A DNA stretch of 64,000 bases from Winogradskyella marincola (GCF_029624125.1 NZ_JARSBN010000009.1:58433-122432); one strand, 5' to 3'; numbered from the stretch's first letter, positions 44,911 to 54,957 are shown. Numbers and translations are program-made. Notes: a model not told the origin generated them from the letters alone.

Positions 44911-46437
44911 ATGAATAAAAAAGCACTAATTCCATTTGCTGTATTTATTGCAGGTTTATGCTCAATCATCTACGAATTATTAATTAGTACTACTGCAACT
45001 TATTTTTTAGGAGATGGTGTAAGACAGTTCTCTATTATTATTGGTGTGTATCTGTTTTCTATGGGAATAGGTGCCTTTTTGTCTAAATTTTTTAAGGACA
45101 AGCCACTCACATTTTTTATCAATGTAGAGTATCTGCTTGGTTTTATTGGAGGTATTTCTGTGCCACTCCTTTACATGCTATTTGTGTACGTGTCTCCAAT
45201 GATATTGCAAATTAGTTGTTTGGCTATCATTTTTGTAATAGGATTACTTACAGGTATGGAAGTGCCATTACTAACCTTTGCTTTAGAGGAGAGTAATATC
45301 AAAAACAACTTATCTAATGTATTGTCGTTAGATTACATTGGAGGACTTATTGCCACCTTAATTTTTCCATTCATCATACTTCCGTTTGTTGGCTTGTACT
45401 ATTCGTCGCTAATTTTCGGAATTGTAAATATTGTCTTAGGTATTCTTTTGAATTATACCTTACTCAAAGACAAAAAACGAAACAGCATTTTTGGCTTTTT
45501 GGCCGTTATTGCTTTGGTCGTTTTAGTGTTGTTTGGCGGTAAGCTCTTAAAGGTTTGGGATCAGAAAATTTACAAGCGTCCTATTGTATTGAATGAGCAA
45601 ACACCATATCAAAAAATTGTAATGACCAAAACACAAGGAGATGTTAGGTTGTACCTTAATAGAGTGATACAATTTTCATCTTCAGATGAGCATCGTTACC
45701 ATGAGTCTTTGGTACATATTCCTCTAGCGATGCATTACAATCCAAAGCGTGTTTTAATTCTTGGTGGAGGCGAAAATTTAGCGAGTAGAGAAGTTTTAAA
45801 GCATAGTTCTGTGCAGCGTGTTGATGTTGTAGATATTGATAGTACCATGTTTTATCTGGCAAAAGAGAATAAATATCTAAAGGATATTAACGCAGATGCT
45901 GCAAAAAATGAAAAAGTAAATCTTATACCAGAAGATGCGTTTACTTATCTTTTTAATAATACTGAAAAGTACGATGTAATCATTGCAGATTTGCCAGACC
46001 CAACCAATCAGGCTTTGGCAAGATTGTACAGCAAGCAGTTTTTTTTAATGGCGAAGCGAAACCTTAAAAAGGATGGTGTTTTTGTAACACAATCTGGCGA
46101 AATCTATTTCTCAAATAAAGTCTTTAGTTGTATCAACAATACCTTGGCATCAGTTTTTGAAGACGTACAACCATATCACACGTATATACCATCGTTTGGA
46201 GATTGGGGATTTATTATCGCCAGACATGAAGGAAACGACAGTAAAGTAGATACTAAAGCTTTGCCTGAAGATTTAAAATATCTCAACCCAAACCAAATAG
46301 AACAAGCCTTTATTTTTCCTAAGGATATTGCTATTGCAGACACAAAACAGAATACTTTAGATAACCCAATTATCCTTAACTATTTCTTAGACGAATGGGA
46401 AAAATGGAAAGTAGATTTTGAAGCTGGGACGAAGTAA
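44911..46437 (+). CDS. speE: Membrane-anchored spermidine synthase-like aminopropyltransferase
   Basis: A 508-residue protein. Residues 1-~215 form about seven membrane helices (FAVFIAGLCSIIYELLIS and following). The C-terminal ~270 residues are a polyamine aminopropyltransferase: VLILGGGENLASREVLKH (SAM loop; the canonical GGGDGG is changed), VDVVDIDSTMFYLAKEN, EDAFTYLF and IIADLPDPTNQALARLYSKQFF (active-site Asp). It transfers aminopropyl from decarboxylated SAM to an amine; the amine is unknown. Start set at the ATG 39 bases from the divergent lipoprotein start. Pairs functionally with speD nearby. Confidence 0.88.
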   Translation: MNKKALIPFAVFIAGLCSIIYELLISTTATYFLGDGVRQFSIIIGVYLFSMGIGAFLSKFFKDKPLTFFINVEYLLGFIGGISVPLLYMLFVYVSPMILQISCLAIIFVIGLLTGMEVPLLTFALEESNIKNNLSNVLSLDYIGGLIATLIFPFIILPFVGLYYSSLIFGIVNIVLGILLNYTLLKDKKRNSIFGFLAVIALVVLVLFGGKLLKVWDQKIYKRPIVLNEQTPYQKIVMTKTQGDVRLYLNRVIQFSSSDEHRYHESLVHIPLAMHYNPKRVLILGGGENLASREVLKHSSVQRVDVVDIDSTMFYLAKENKYLKDINADAAKNEKVNLIPEDAFTYLFNNTEKYDVIIADLPDPTNQALARLYSKQFFLMAKRNLKKDGVFVTQSGEIYFSNKVFSCINNTLASVFEDVQPYHTYIPSFGDWGFIIARHEGNDSKVDTKALPEDLKYLNPNQIEQAFIFPKDIAIADTKQNTLDNPIILNYFLDEWEKWKVDFEAGTK

Positions 46438-46446
46438 TTAATTTTT

Positions 46447-46695
46447 ATGAAGAATAGAGAATTATGTTTTCAATTTAAATCCAAGTTTTTAAATCTAAGT
46501 TATGAAGATGAGATAACTGATATTCTGATGGACTTTGCTCTAGACAATAAAGTGTCAGTAGGAGGGAATTTAGATACAGGGTTTTGTTTTTGTGTTGATA
46601 TTGATAATGAGATTCCAATTAATCTAAAAAGTAATTTTATCAACTTTATGTCTAAAAGTTACACACAATTATTTGATGAAATAATATTTAAATAA
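46447..46695 (+). CDS. Small hypothetical protein after the speE-like gene
   Basis: An 82-residue soluble protein with four Cys-free ends and a central GGNLDTGFCFCVDID. No signal or membrane segment. It starts 9 bases after speE and shares its terminator, so it is probably co-transcribed. I recognise no family. A local role with the polyamine enzymes is only positional. Confidence 0.55.
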   Translation: MKNRELCFQFKSKFLNLSYEDEITDILMDFALDNKVSVGGNLDTGFCFCVDIDNEIPINLKSNFINFMSKSYTQLFDEIIFK

Positions 46696-46730
46696 AAAAG
46701 GACAAGCAAACACTTGTCCTTTCTTCTTTT
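46695..46730. terminator. Terminator between the speE unit and the head-GIN gene
   Basis: GGACAAG (46700-46706), loop CAAACA, CTTGTCC (46713-46719), flanked by an A-run and a T-rich tail (TTTCTTCTTTTTT). Likely bidirectional. Confidence 0.75.
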
Positions 46731-46749
46731 TTGGTTGATTGATTGGGCA

Positions 46750-47475
46750 CTAGTTGCTAACGCTACCAGAGCCTGTTACTTTAGTGTCTTTGTTGGTTGG
46801 GTTTCCTGAGTATTTTACATCACCAGAGCCTGTAATTCTTACTTTAAGTTCACCATTACAAACTACATTAGCACCACCAGAACCAGTAATTTTAGCAGTA
46901 ACATTAGTACTGTCTAAATCGCTACCATCAAAATCTCCAGACCCTGTTATTTTTGTAGTCAAATCTGTGGTAGAACCACTTAACTCAATGTCACCTGATC
47001 CAGAAATACTACTTTCAACTGAGTTAGAGCTAATATTTAAATTGATGTCGCCAGATCCTGCAATGGATACATCAAAATGATCTGATTTAATAGTGCCAGA
47101 GTTTTCAATATCACCAGAGCCAGCTAAGGATACAGAGTTAATAGATTCATAAGGAATTGTTACTACGATTGTTTTAGAAGGTCTAAGATTAACACCATCT
47201 TCAACTTTTACAACAAGTTTACCTCCTTCAACTTTGGTAACGATGTGTTCCATAAGGTTAGAATCACCTTCAATGGTAATGTTTCCTTCTTTGCCTTGTA
47301 CCAGCTTAAAGTTCATTGGTCCAGCAGATTTTAAGCCATCATAGTCTCCTGTAGATCTGTTTTCTGTAGTAATGTTTCCGTTGCCTTTAACTTTTTCTGA
47401 TTTTCCCCATTGCGCACAAGATGTTGTAACACTAAAAAGAAAAACTACTAACGTAATTGATTTTAATAATTTCAT
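46750..47475 (-). CDS. Head-GIN (DUF2807) secreted beta-helix protein
   Basis: A 241-residue exported protein (signal ends TTSCAQWG). The mature part is a DUF2807/head-GIN domain: seven repeats around Ser/Thr-Gly-Ser-Gly (SLAGSGDIE, SIAGSGDIN, SISGSGDIE, KITGSGDFD, KITGSGGAN, RITGSGDVK, KVTGSGSVS) spaced ~20 residues, forming right-handed helix rungs. No catalytic residues; such proteins are thought to act as surface adhesins or sensors. Last gene of the sigma-factor operon, with 37 bases to the gene upstream. Confidence 0.88.
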   Translation of the reverse strand: MKLLKSITLVVFLFSVTTSCAQWGKSEKVKGNGNITTENRSTGDYDGLKSAGPMNFKLVQGKEGNITIEGDSNLMEHIVTKVEGGKLVVKVEDGVNLRPSKTIVVTIPYESINSVSLAGSGDIENSGTIKSDHFDVSIAGSGDINLNISSNSVESSISGSGDIELSGSTTDLTTKITGSGDFDGSDLDSTNVTAKITGSGGANVVCNGELKVRITGSGDVKYSGNPTNKDTKVTGSGSVSN

Positions 47476-47512
47476 GATTTTGAATTGTTTGGTTACTGTT
47501 CGTTTTTTTTGA

Positions 47513-48601
47513 TTATTGTTGTTTAAAGCTTACGCTTCCGTACTGTGATTTTATTTTTACATAGTTGCCAGAGCCTTTAGTGCCATGGTAACCATTGTAT
47601 TTTTTTTCAAAAGAATCCACCTCTTTATTGGTGAAATTAAATGTATCTGAATCTCTTAATGAGGCATATTCTAGATCGATATCAAAATCAAAATTGTAAT
47701 TGCTATCGTAGCCAATGGTAATACCCATAAACTCAGAATCGATATCTATAATCTTAGCTTTAGAAGCTATGCGATCTATCTTTAGAGATCCGTAATTAGC
47801 CCTAATTCTTGCATTTTTGTATATGTTGCCTAACCTTAATGATAAGTAGTCTCCATTTCCACTCAGGTTATTAACGTTATCAATTGTTAGAGAGCCATAA
47901 TCACATACATATTCAACATTTTCTGCAGCCTCAACAACAGATTTAGAATAGTCAGCATTGATTTTTAAATTCTCTGCTTTAGCCACAGTAAAGCCACTGT
48001 AATCTGCATTAATTCTCCCACCTTTAATGTATTCAAAGTAACTGTTGTTGGTGTAATCAAAACGTAGTTCGTTATTGCTAGATAACAGCTCTTTAGTGGT
48101 AATTTTGCCATAATCACAGATAATTTTTGCACTGCCTTCTAAACGGTCTAGATTTATAGAGCCATAATCGTTATTAAGATCTACATTGCCAGATATAGGC
48201 ATTTTTACGATGTAGTTAATCTCTAGTTTAAGATTCATTTTTTTGCCCCAATTCCACCAGTTTTTATTATTTTTTCCAATTTTGGTAATGGCAGATACAT
48301 AATCGTTGCTCGAAGAAAAATCAATGTCAATATTGTCTAAACGGTCTTCAACTTTTTCGGCATTATTACCAGTGACTTTTATGATAATATCAAAATCAAT
48401 TTTGTTCTGATCCCATGTAATCACTTCAAGATTACCATAACTGTTACTTATTTTTAGTGTTGCATTAGAGGATACATTAAAAGACTTTTTAATGTTGCGC
48501 TCTTTTGAGGTTTTAATAGCAACAGGCTCTATGTTTGCTAATGCAATAAAGGGCATTAACAAAAGGAGTAGTGCTATTTTAAAATGTATTTTTTGGTTCA
48601 T
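47513..48601 (-). CDS. Exported DUF4097-like beta-helix protein
   Basis: A 362-residue protein with signal peptide (IALLLLLMPFIALAN). From about residue 45 it has repeated rungs beginning with (N/C/A/G)-(D/N)-Y-(G/S): NDYGSINLDRL, CDYGKITTKEL, ADYSGFTVAKA, ADYSKSVVEAA, CDYGSLTIDNV, ANYGSLKIDRI and SQYGSVSF, consistent with a parallel beta-helix of the DUF4097/head-GIN superfamily. I start at the ATG at 48601; a GTG one codon upstream is in frame. Overlaps the anti-sigma gene by 23 bases. Confidence 0.8.
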   Translation of the reverse strand: MNQKIHFKIALLLLLMPFIALANIEPVAIKTSKERNIKKSFNVSSNATLKISNSYGNLEVITWDQNKIDFDIIIKVTGNNAEKVEDRLDNIDIDFSSSNDYVSAITKIGKNNKNWWNWGKKMNLKLEINYIVKMPISGNVDLNNDYGSINLDRLEGSAKIICDYGKITTKELLSSNNELRFDYTNNSYFEYIKGGRINADYSGFTVAKAENLKINADYSKSVVEAAENVEYVCDYGSLTIDNVNNLSGNGDYLSLRLGNIYKNARIRANYGSLKIDRIASKAKIIDIDSEFMGITIGYDSNYNFDFDIDLEYASLRDSDTFNFTNKEVDSFEKKYNGYHGTKGSGNYVKIKSQYGSVSFKQQ

Positions 48602-49142
48602 CACTGTTGGTTTTTAATTCTTTAATAATTTCAATTTGTTCTAGAACTGTGTTTAAAACATCTATTCTGTTCTGAAAGTTGCTAATCATAGCATAGATAA
48701 CACGTTGGTCTTTGTTGCTTTCGGTTAAATCAGTTTTTAATTGTTGATAGTCTTTTTCTAACAGTTCAATTCGGTTAAGCGCATCTGTAATAACTTGCTC
48801 AGTTAATGGAGAGCGCTCATTGTTTAGCTTTTTTAATTCAGCATTAATTGTGGTTGTAAAGAAATCTTGAGTTTCAGACATTTCTGGAGACACACTTGCT
48901 AAATCCATAACTTCTGGCTGTGCATTTGATGTTGTAAATACTGCTAAGCAAATGACTAAAGAAGCTGCTATGGCTAAAAAGGGTTTCCAATTAAAACCAG
49001 AAGACTTCTTTGGCTCAGTAGAAGCTATTGTGTTAGCATTAAGTTTGTCTAAAAAACGACTTTCATGACCTGTATTTGGTTCGTTGATATCAAACTCACC
49101 TCTAAGGTTATCAAATAATTCATCAATGGTATCTTTCTTCAT
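48579..49142 (-). CDS. Membrane anti-sigma factor-like protein
   Basis: A 187-residue protein. The N-terminal ~40 residues (IDELFDNLRGEFDINEPNTGHESRF) face the cytosol, one membrane helix follows (FLAIAASLVICLAVFTTSN), then a periplasmic helical region with a coiled coil (LNRIELLEKDYQQLKTDLTESN). This layout and the place directly after an ECF sigma gene fit an anti-sigma factor, although no zinc-binding anti-sigma motif is seen. Twelve bases after the sigma gene. Confidence 0.75.
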   Translation of the reverse strand: MKKDTIDELFDNLRGEFDINEPNTGHESRFLDKLNANTIASTEPKKSSGFNWKPFLAIAASLVICLAVFTTSNAQPEVMDLASVSPEMSETQDFFTTTINAELKKLNNERSPLTEQVITDALNRIELLEKDYQQLKTDLTESNKDQRVIYAMISNFQNRIDVLNTVLEQIEIIKELKTNSDEPKNTF

Positions 49143-49154
49143 AATTCTTCGTTT

Positions 49155-49709
49155 TTAAGCAGTTGGTACTAACTTTTTACGTAAACTTTCTTTAGCTCTG
49201 GATATCATGGTTCTGCAATTGGCATACGAGATGTCCATAATGTCACAGATTTCATCATAATCATAACCTTCAATAAGGTGTAAGGTTAGACCCAAGTTGT
49301 AATTTGGTTTTAAGGTCTTCATTACTTTTATAATTTCTTTTACCTTATCATCATTGTTTTGGCTATGTGCGTCTATGCCGTTATCATCTTCAACTTTATA
49401 CATTACAGGTTCTAGTGGTACTTCATTTTGTTTTATGGCTTTGTTGTAATGTGCAATACTATTATTTACCACAATACGTTTTAACCATGCACCAAATAAC
49501 TTAGTGTCTTCTAGAGTTTCAAGTTTTGTAAAAGCAGTTAAAAATGACTCTTGCATAATGTCTTCAGCCTTAAAAGAATCTTTTACAATTCTTAACGCTG
49601 TGTTATACATGGCTTTGTTGTATCTATTGTAAACTTCTACCTGCGCACGTTGGTTACGAGATTTACAAAGCACTAATAACTGTTCGATATTTTGATTGGT
49701 TGATGTCAA
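49155..49709 (-). CDS. ECF-type RNA polymerase sigma factor
   Basis: A 184-residue sigma-70-family protein. Region 2 spans about 20-85 (YNTALRIVKDSFKAEDIMQESFLTAF and FGAWLKRIVVNNSIAHYNK), region 4 about 130-180 (EGYDYDEICDIMDISYANCRTMISRAKESLRKKL, a helix-turn-helix). No region 1 or 3, as in ECF factors. The start is the TTG at 49709 (MTSTNQN), because the next Met lies inside region 2. Heads the operon with anti-sigma and two beta-helix proteins; probably autoregulated. Confidence 0.9.
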   Translation of the reverse strand: MTSTNQNIEQLLVLCKSRNQRAQVEVYNRYNKAMYNTALRIVKDSFKAEDIMQESFLTAFTKLETLEDTKLFGAWLKRIVVNNSIAHYNKAIKQNEVPLEPVMYKVEDDNGIDAHSQNNDDKVKEIIKVMKTLKPNYNLGLTLHLIEGYDYDEICDIMDISYANCRTMISRAKESLRKKLVPTA

Positions 49710-49938
49710 AAAAACAATTGCTTTATTCTATAGATGAAGGTGTTTTAATATTGTTACACTTTAGGTAAAAAAACTTTTAAATTTAGTTAAAGGTAATGGC
49801 ATAACAATTGAATTATTATAGATGTGAATAACTTTGATTATCTTGTAATACATTGATAGTCAACATAAAGTTAATTATTAATACTTTTAAATAAATGCTA
49901 TTCTGTTATTTTTTGTGACAGAATGGCTTAAAAATAAT

Positions 49939-52392
49939 ATGAAGAAATCAAATTTTTTAAGTCTTGACAGTTTGTCATTGCAGGATTTTGACGAAAATTC
50001 AGAATTAATTCCATTAATGACTCCAGAGGATGAGGAATTAATTAATAATGAATCTTTACCAGAGTCTTTACCTATTTTACCATTACGAAACACTGTATTG
50101 TTTCCAGGTGTTGTAATCCCTATAACAGCAGGTAGAGATACATCTATAAAACTTATTAATGACGCCAACAAAGGCGGAAAAGTTATAGGTGTTGTAGCTC
50201 AAAAAGACGAATCTGTAGAAAACCCTTCTGCTCAAGATATATACAAAACAGGTACAGTTGCACGCATTCTTAAAGTGCTTAAAATGCCAGATGGTAATAC
50301 AACAGTTATCATTCAAGGTAAAAAGCGTTTTATGGTAAATGAGGTTATTTCTGAAAAACCATACTTAACCGCAACGATTTCAGATTTATCTGAAACAAAA
50401 CCAGAAGCTGGAAACGAAGAATTCTCTGCAATAATAGATTCTATAAAAGACCTGTCATTAGAGATTATAAAAGAGAGTCCAAACATTCCTACGGAGGCTA
50501 CTTTTGCAATTAAGAACATTGAGAGCAATTCATTCTTGGTAAATTTTGTGTCTTCTAATATGAATCTTAAGGTTGAAGAAAAACAAGAACTTTTAAAGAT
50601 TAATGATTTAAAAGAACGTGCGCTTCAGACTTTAAAATACATGAACTTAGAATATCAAAAGCTTGAGCTTAAGAACGATATTCAAAATAAGGTTCAGAGT
50701 GATATGAACCAACAGCAACGTGAGTATTTCTTGCACCAACAGATGAAAACCATCCAGGAAGAATTAGGTGGAGGTGTATCTTCTGGTCAGGAGATAGAAG
50801 ACATGAAAGCACGTGCCAAAGAGAAAAGTTGGGACGATAAGGTAAAAGAGCATTTTGATAAGGAATTAGCAAAAATGCAACGTATGAATCCTCAGGTGGC
50901 AGAGTATTCTATTCAACGTAATTATTTAGATTTATTTTTAGACTTACCATGGAACGAATTCAGTGAAGATAAATTTGATTTAAAACGTGCCATGGAAATC
51001 TTAGATCGCGATCATTTTGGATTAGACGATGTAAAAAAACGAATTATAGAGTATTTGGCAGTCTTAAAACTTCGTAATGATATGAAGTCGCCAATTCTAT
51101 GTTTATATGGACCTCCAGGTGTTGGTAAAACCTCATTAGGAAAATCTATAGCCGAAGCTTTAGGAAGAGAATATGTAAGAATTTCTCTAGGTGGCTTACG
51201 TGACGAAGCAGAGATTCGTGGGCATAGAAAAACGTATATTGGTGCTATGCCAGGACGAATTATTCAGAGCTTAAAGAAAGCAGGTACATCTAACCCAGTA
51301 TTTGTTTTAGATGAGATTGATAAGTTGTCTACAGGTAGCCAAGGCGATCCGTCTTCTGCAATGTTAGAGGTTTTAGATCCAGAACAAAACAATGAGTTTT
51401 ACGATAACTTCTTAGAAATGGGTTACGACCTGTCTAAGGTAATGTTTATAGCAACCTCTAATAGTCTTAATACTATTCAGCCTGCATTGAGAGACCGTAT
51501 GGAAATTATTAATGTTACAGGTTATACTATTGAAGAAAAAGTAGAAATTGCAAAACGTCATTTATTGCCTAAGCAGCTAAAAGAGCATGGCTTAGATAAT
51601 AAAGCACTTAAAATAGCAAAGCCTCAATTAGAAAAAATTGTTGAAGGATACACGCGCGAATCTGGAGTAAGAGGTCTGGAAAAACAAATTGCAAAAATGG
51701 TGCGTTATGCAGCCAAAAACATTGCAATGGAAGAAGACTATAATGTAAAGATTTCTAACGACGATGTTATTGAAGTTTTAGGTAGTCCTAAATTAGAACG
51801 CGATAAATACGAAAATAATAATGTAGCAGGTGTTGTAACAGGTTTAGCTTGGACTAGAGTAGGAGGAGATATTCTTTTTATTGAGTCTATCTTATCAAAA
51901 GGTAAAGGTAGTCTTACCATTACAGGAAATCTAGGTAAAGTAATGCGAGAGTCTGCTACTATTGCTATGGAATATATTAAAGCCAATGCGGATACTTTTG
52001 GTATTAATGCAGAAGTTTTTGATAAGTACAACGTGCATATTCATGTTCCGGAAGGTGCTACACCAAAAGACGGACCAAGTGCAGGTGTTACGATGTTAAC
52101 GTCTTTGGTATCTTTATTTACGCAACGTAAAGTAAAGAAGAGTTTGGCCATGACAGGAGAAATTACTTTAAGAGGAAAAGTATTGCCAGTTGGTGGAATT
52201 AAAGAAAAGATTTTAGCAGCAAAACGCGCAAAAATTAAAGAGATTCTTTTATGTGAAGATAATAAACGCGATATTGACGAAATAAAACCTGAATATCTTA
52301 AAGGTTTAACCTTTCATTATGTGAAAGATATGAGCGAGGTTTTAGATATTGCGATTACAAATCAAAAAGTAAAGAATGCAAAAAAGCTTTAG
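49939..52392 (+). CDS. lon: ATP-dependent protease Lon
   Basis: An 817-residue cytosolic protease. N-terminal substrate domain from about 45 ([19 protein letters not shown]), AAA+ module with Walker [14 protein letters not shown] (about 391) and Walker [11 protein letters not shown], and the C-terminal peptidase with the Ser in [11 protein letters not shown] (about 713) and its Lys partner in [13 protein letters not shown]. An ATG at 49939 fits the family; an in-frame GTG eight codons upstream is not needed. Overlaps the LysM gene by 17 bases. Confidence 0.96.
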   Translation: MKKSNFLSLDSLSLQDFDENSELIPLMTPEDEELINNESLPESLPILPLRNTVLFPGVVIPITAGRDTSIKLINDANKGGKVIGVVAQKDESVENPSAQDIYKTGTVARILKVLKMPDGNTTVIIQGKKRFMVNEVISEKPYLTATISDLSETKPEAGNEEFSAIIDSIKDLSLEIIKESPNIPTEATFAIKNIESNSFLVNFVSSNMNLKVEEKQELLKINDLKERALQTLKYMNLEYQKLELKNDIQNKVQSDMNQQQREYFLHQQMKTIQEELGGGVSSGQEIEDMKARAKEKSWDDKVKEHFDKELAKMQRMNPQVAEYSIQRNYLDLFLDLPWNEFSEDKFDLKRAMEILDRDHFGLDDVKKRIIEYLAVLKLRNDMKSPILCLYGPPGVGKTSLGKSIAEALGREYVRISLGGLRDEAEIRGHRKTYIGAMPGRIIQSLKKAGTSNPVFVLDEIDKLSTGSQGDPSSAMLEVLDPEQNNEFYDNFLEMGYDLSKVMFIATSNSLNTIQPALRDRMEIINVTGYTIEEKVEIAKRHLLPKQLKEHGLDNKALKIAKPQLEKIVEGYTRESGVRGLEKQIAKMVRYAAKNIAMEEDYNVKISNDDVIEVLGSPKLERDKYENNNVAGVVTGLAWTRVGGDILFIESILSKGKGSLTITGNLGKVMRESATIAMEYIKANADTFGINAEVFDKYNVHIHVPEGATPKDGPSAGVTMLTSLVSLFTQRKVKKSLAMTGEITLRGKVLPVGGIKEKILAAKRAKIKEILLCEDNKRDIDEIKPEYLKGLTFHYVKDMSEVLDIAITNQKVKNAKKL

Positions 52393-53158
52393 GTTAGTTG
52401 TTACGGTTAGTCTTATTATCTGTTCGTTTACCAATAGTTTTGGTCAAGTAGAAGGACAGTTTAAGGATGTAGCCTTAGACAATAAACCAGCAAAGCTTAA
52501 TGTGGTTACAGGCGAGATTACTCTGGTTAACTCAGAAGATAAATCAGTAGTAGTTCAGAAAGATTCTCTTACAGAATCATCTAAAAGTGTTTTAAAGGAT
52601 TCTGATATAGGTAACACAGAAACAGATTATCATATTGTAAAAGAAAATGAAACCCTTTTAGATATTGCTAATCGTTATAAAATAACCCTTACAGCTTTAA
52701 AAGAGGCTAATAATTTAGAAACTACTCTTGTAGACAAAGGCCAAAAGCTTAGGGTTAAAAATTTTGAAACACAATCTGAAAATGATAATTCAATGCATGT
52801 AATAACAGTAGATTCATCTTCTACTGTTATTACATCTTCAGATAGAAAAACCGATATTCATATTGTAAAAAAAGACGAAACGTTATTTAGTTTAGCTAAG
52901 CGTTATAATTTAACAGTAGAAGAACTCAAAAGAAAAAACGGTTTGTCATCTAGTTTAATAAAAGTAGGACAAGAATTAAATGTGTCTCACTCTACAAACA
53001 ACAACAATATAACTTCTAAGTCTTTATGGACAGTATCTAAAGGAGATACTTTATACAACATTTCCAAAAGAAATGGACTTACAGTTGATGAATTAAAATC
53101 TCTAAACGGACTTACTAATAATCTTATTTTAGTTGGTCAAACATTGAAGTTAAAATAG
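52376..53158 (+). CDS. Exported protein with three LysM domains
   Basis: A 260-residue protein (signal to about residue 24, SFTNSFGQ). Three LysM repeats at about 84-127, 162-205 and 217-260, each with HIVK/WTVSKG(D/N)ETL, an ANNLE/KNGLS/LNGLT loop and a final VGQ/KGQ, separated by Ser/Thr-rich linkers. LysM binds peptidoglycan; no catalytic domain is attached, so it is probably a wall-binding or scaffold protein. Its start lies inside the lon 3' end, so it depends on lon transcription. Confidence 0.88.
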   Translation: MQKSFRLVVTVSLIICSFTNSFGQVEGQFKDVALDNKPAKLNVVTGEITLVNSEDKSVVVQKDSLTESSKSVLKDSDIGNTETDYHIVKENETLLDIANRYKITLTALKEANNLETTLVDKGQKLRVKNFETQSENDNSMHVITVDSSSTVITSSDRKTDIHIVKKDETLFSLAKRYNLTVEELKRKNGLSSSLIKVGQELNVSHSTNNNNITSKSLWTVSKGDTLYNISKRNGLTVDELKSLNGLTNNLILVGQTLKLK

Positions 53159-53231
53159 AAATAAAGCACTTCAAAAAAATAAAAAAATCATATCATCGTT
53201 TTAAGATAGATTTGTTTATTTTGCACAATCT

Positions 53232-54263
53232 ATGATAAAGAGGGTTACCCAATTCTGTTTTATGCTTTTAGCGTTGCCTATGTTTGCTCAATTGGGTGGT
53301 GAATCTACTTATCAATTTCTCAACCTTGTATCATCACCAAGACAAGCAGCACTAGGAGGTAAAATTATTACCAACTTCGATCACGACGTTACTGAGGCAT
53401 TATATAATCCTGCATCTTTAAATTGGAAAATGCACAATCAGCTCGCTGTAAATGTGTCTAACTTTTTAGGAGGAATTACTTACGGTACAGCTGCGTATGC
53501 ATATACTTGGGACAGACATTTGCAAACATTTCACTTTGGTGTTACCTACATAAATTATGGAACGTTTGATGGATATGATGTTAATGGTAATTCCACAGGA
53601 ACATTTAGTGGTAATGAAGCTGCTATTTCTGCTGGATATAATTATAATATACCTTATACAGATTTTTACGTAGGTGCCAATGTAAAGATTATCACTTCTC
53701 TTTTAGAGCAATATAATTCTGTAGGTGGAGCAGTAGATTTGGGTGTAATGTATATTAATGAAAAGTTAGATTTTCATGCAGCATTAACCGTAAGAAATTT
53801 AGGAACTCAGTTTACCACGTATGCTGGCCAGAATGAACCCTTACCATTTGAAGTAAATTTTGGAATGTCTCAAACATTAGAGAATGTTCCTATTAGGTGG
53901 CATCTAACGATGGAAAATCTACAAAAATGGCCAATAGGTGTGTCTAATCCAGCAAGAGCAACAACAGATTTAGACGGAAATCAAACACAGGAAAAAGTTG
54001 GTTTTTTTAATAATGCACTTCGACATTTAATTTTAGGAGCAGAGTTATGGCCAGAACGAGGATTTAATCTACGATTTGGTTATAATTTTAGACGAGCAGA
54101 AGAATTAAGAATAGTAGATCAAAGAAACTTTTCGGGTTTATCTGTAGGTGTTGGTATTCGATTAAATTCACTACGATTTAGTTACACACATGCTAGGTAT
54201 ACAAGCGCATCTAACACTAGCTTTTTTGGGCTTCAATTAGACTTAGACGGAAGAAGACGATAA
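53232..54263 (+). CDS. porQ: Type IX secretion system protein PorQ
   Basis: A 343-residue outer-membrane beta-barrel (signal MIKRVTQFCFMLLALPMFAQ). Body LGGESTYQFLNLVSSPRQAALGGK, ALYNPASLNWKMHNQLAVNVSNFLGG and RFSYTHARYTSASNTSFFG match PorQ, which with PorU/PorV/PorZ processes or attaches T9SS cargo in other species. It sits immediately upstream of cmk, a common flavobacterial order. Links to the T9SS-tagged proteins in this window. Confidence 0.9.
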   Translation: MIKRVTQFCFMLLALPMFAQLGGESTYQFLNLVSSPRQAALGGKIITNFDHDVTEALYNPASLNWKMHNQLAVNVSNFLGGITYGTAAYAYTWDRHLQTFHFGVTYINYGTFDGYDVNGNSTGTFSGNEAAISAGYNYNIPYTDFYVGANVKIITSLLEQYNSVGGAVDLGVMYINEKLDFHAALTVRNLGTQFTTYAGQNEPLPFEVNFGMSQTLENVPIRWHLTMENLQKWPIGVSNPARATTDLDGNQTQEKVGFFNNALRHLILGAELWPERGFNLRFGYNFRRAEELRIVDQRNFSGLSVGVGIRLNSLRFSYTHARYTSASNTSFFGLQLDLDGRRR

Positions 54264-54273
54264 TAAAATAAGT

Positions 54274-54957
54274 ATGAGTAGAATAGTTATAGCAATAGAT
54301 GGATTTTCATCTACGGGAAAAAGTACTATTGCAAAGCAATTAGCCAAACACCTAAATTACATTTATGTAGATACAGGTGCCATGTATAGAGCAGTAACTT
54401 ATTTTGCTATGGAGAATGAATTAATTGGAGAAGGTTTTTTTCATTCAGAAAAGCTTATAGAGCGTTTAGATGAAATACATATAACCTTTAAATTTAATGA
54501 AGCTTTAGGTTTTGCAGAAGTTTATTTAAATAACAAGAATATTGAAAAACCAATAAGAACATTAGAGGTTTCAAAATATGTAAGTCCTATTGCAACAATT
54601 TCTGAAGTGCGTCAAAAATTAGTAGAACAGCAGCAATTAATGGGTAAGGACAAAGGCATTGTAATGGATGGCAGAGATATTGGTACTGTTGTTTTTCCTG
54701 ATGCAGAACTGAAAATTTTTATGACAGCTTCTGCCAAAACCAGAGCACAAAGACGTTATAAAGAGTTATTAGAACGTGGTCACAACCTAAGTTATGACGA
54801 AGTTTTAGAAAATGTAACCACAAGAGATCGTATAGATTCTACAAGAGAAGACTCACCTTTAGTGAAAGCAGATGATGCTATTGAGATTGATAACTCGGAT
54901 TTAACGATAGAAGAGCAAATAAAAACACTTTTAGAATTAGCAGAATCTAAAGCATAA
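54274..54957 (+). CDS. cmk: (d)CMP kinase
   Basis: A 227-residue kinase phosphorylating CMP/dCMP. Walker A IDGFSSTGKSTIAKQ (the usual PSG replaced by FSS), YVDTGAMYRAVTYFA, VMDGRDIGTVVFPDA, ASAKTRAQRRYKEL and RDRIDSTREDSPLVKADDA are the expected nucleotide-binding stretches. Ten bases after porQ; ends at the strong hairpin at 54956. Confidence 0.95.
   Translation: MSRIVIAIDGFSSTGKSTIAKQLAKHLNYIYVDTGAMYRAVTYFAMENELIGEGFFHSEKLIERLDEIHITFKFNEALGFAEVYLNNKNIEKPIRTLEVSKYVSPIATISEVRQKLVEQQQLMGKDKGIVMDGRDIGTVVFPDAELKIFMTASAKTRAQRRYKELLERGHNLSYDEVLENVTTRDRIDSTREDSPLVKADDAIEIDNSDLTIEEQIKTLLELAESKA

Noticed and set aside
46754-47080. Plus-strand frame rich in Pro/Glu repeats
   Set aside because: Shadow of the repeated GSG rungs of the head-GIN gene on the other strand.
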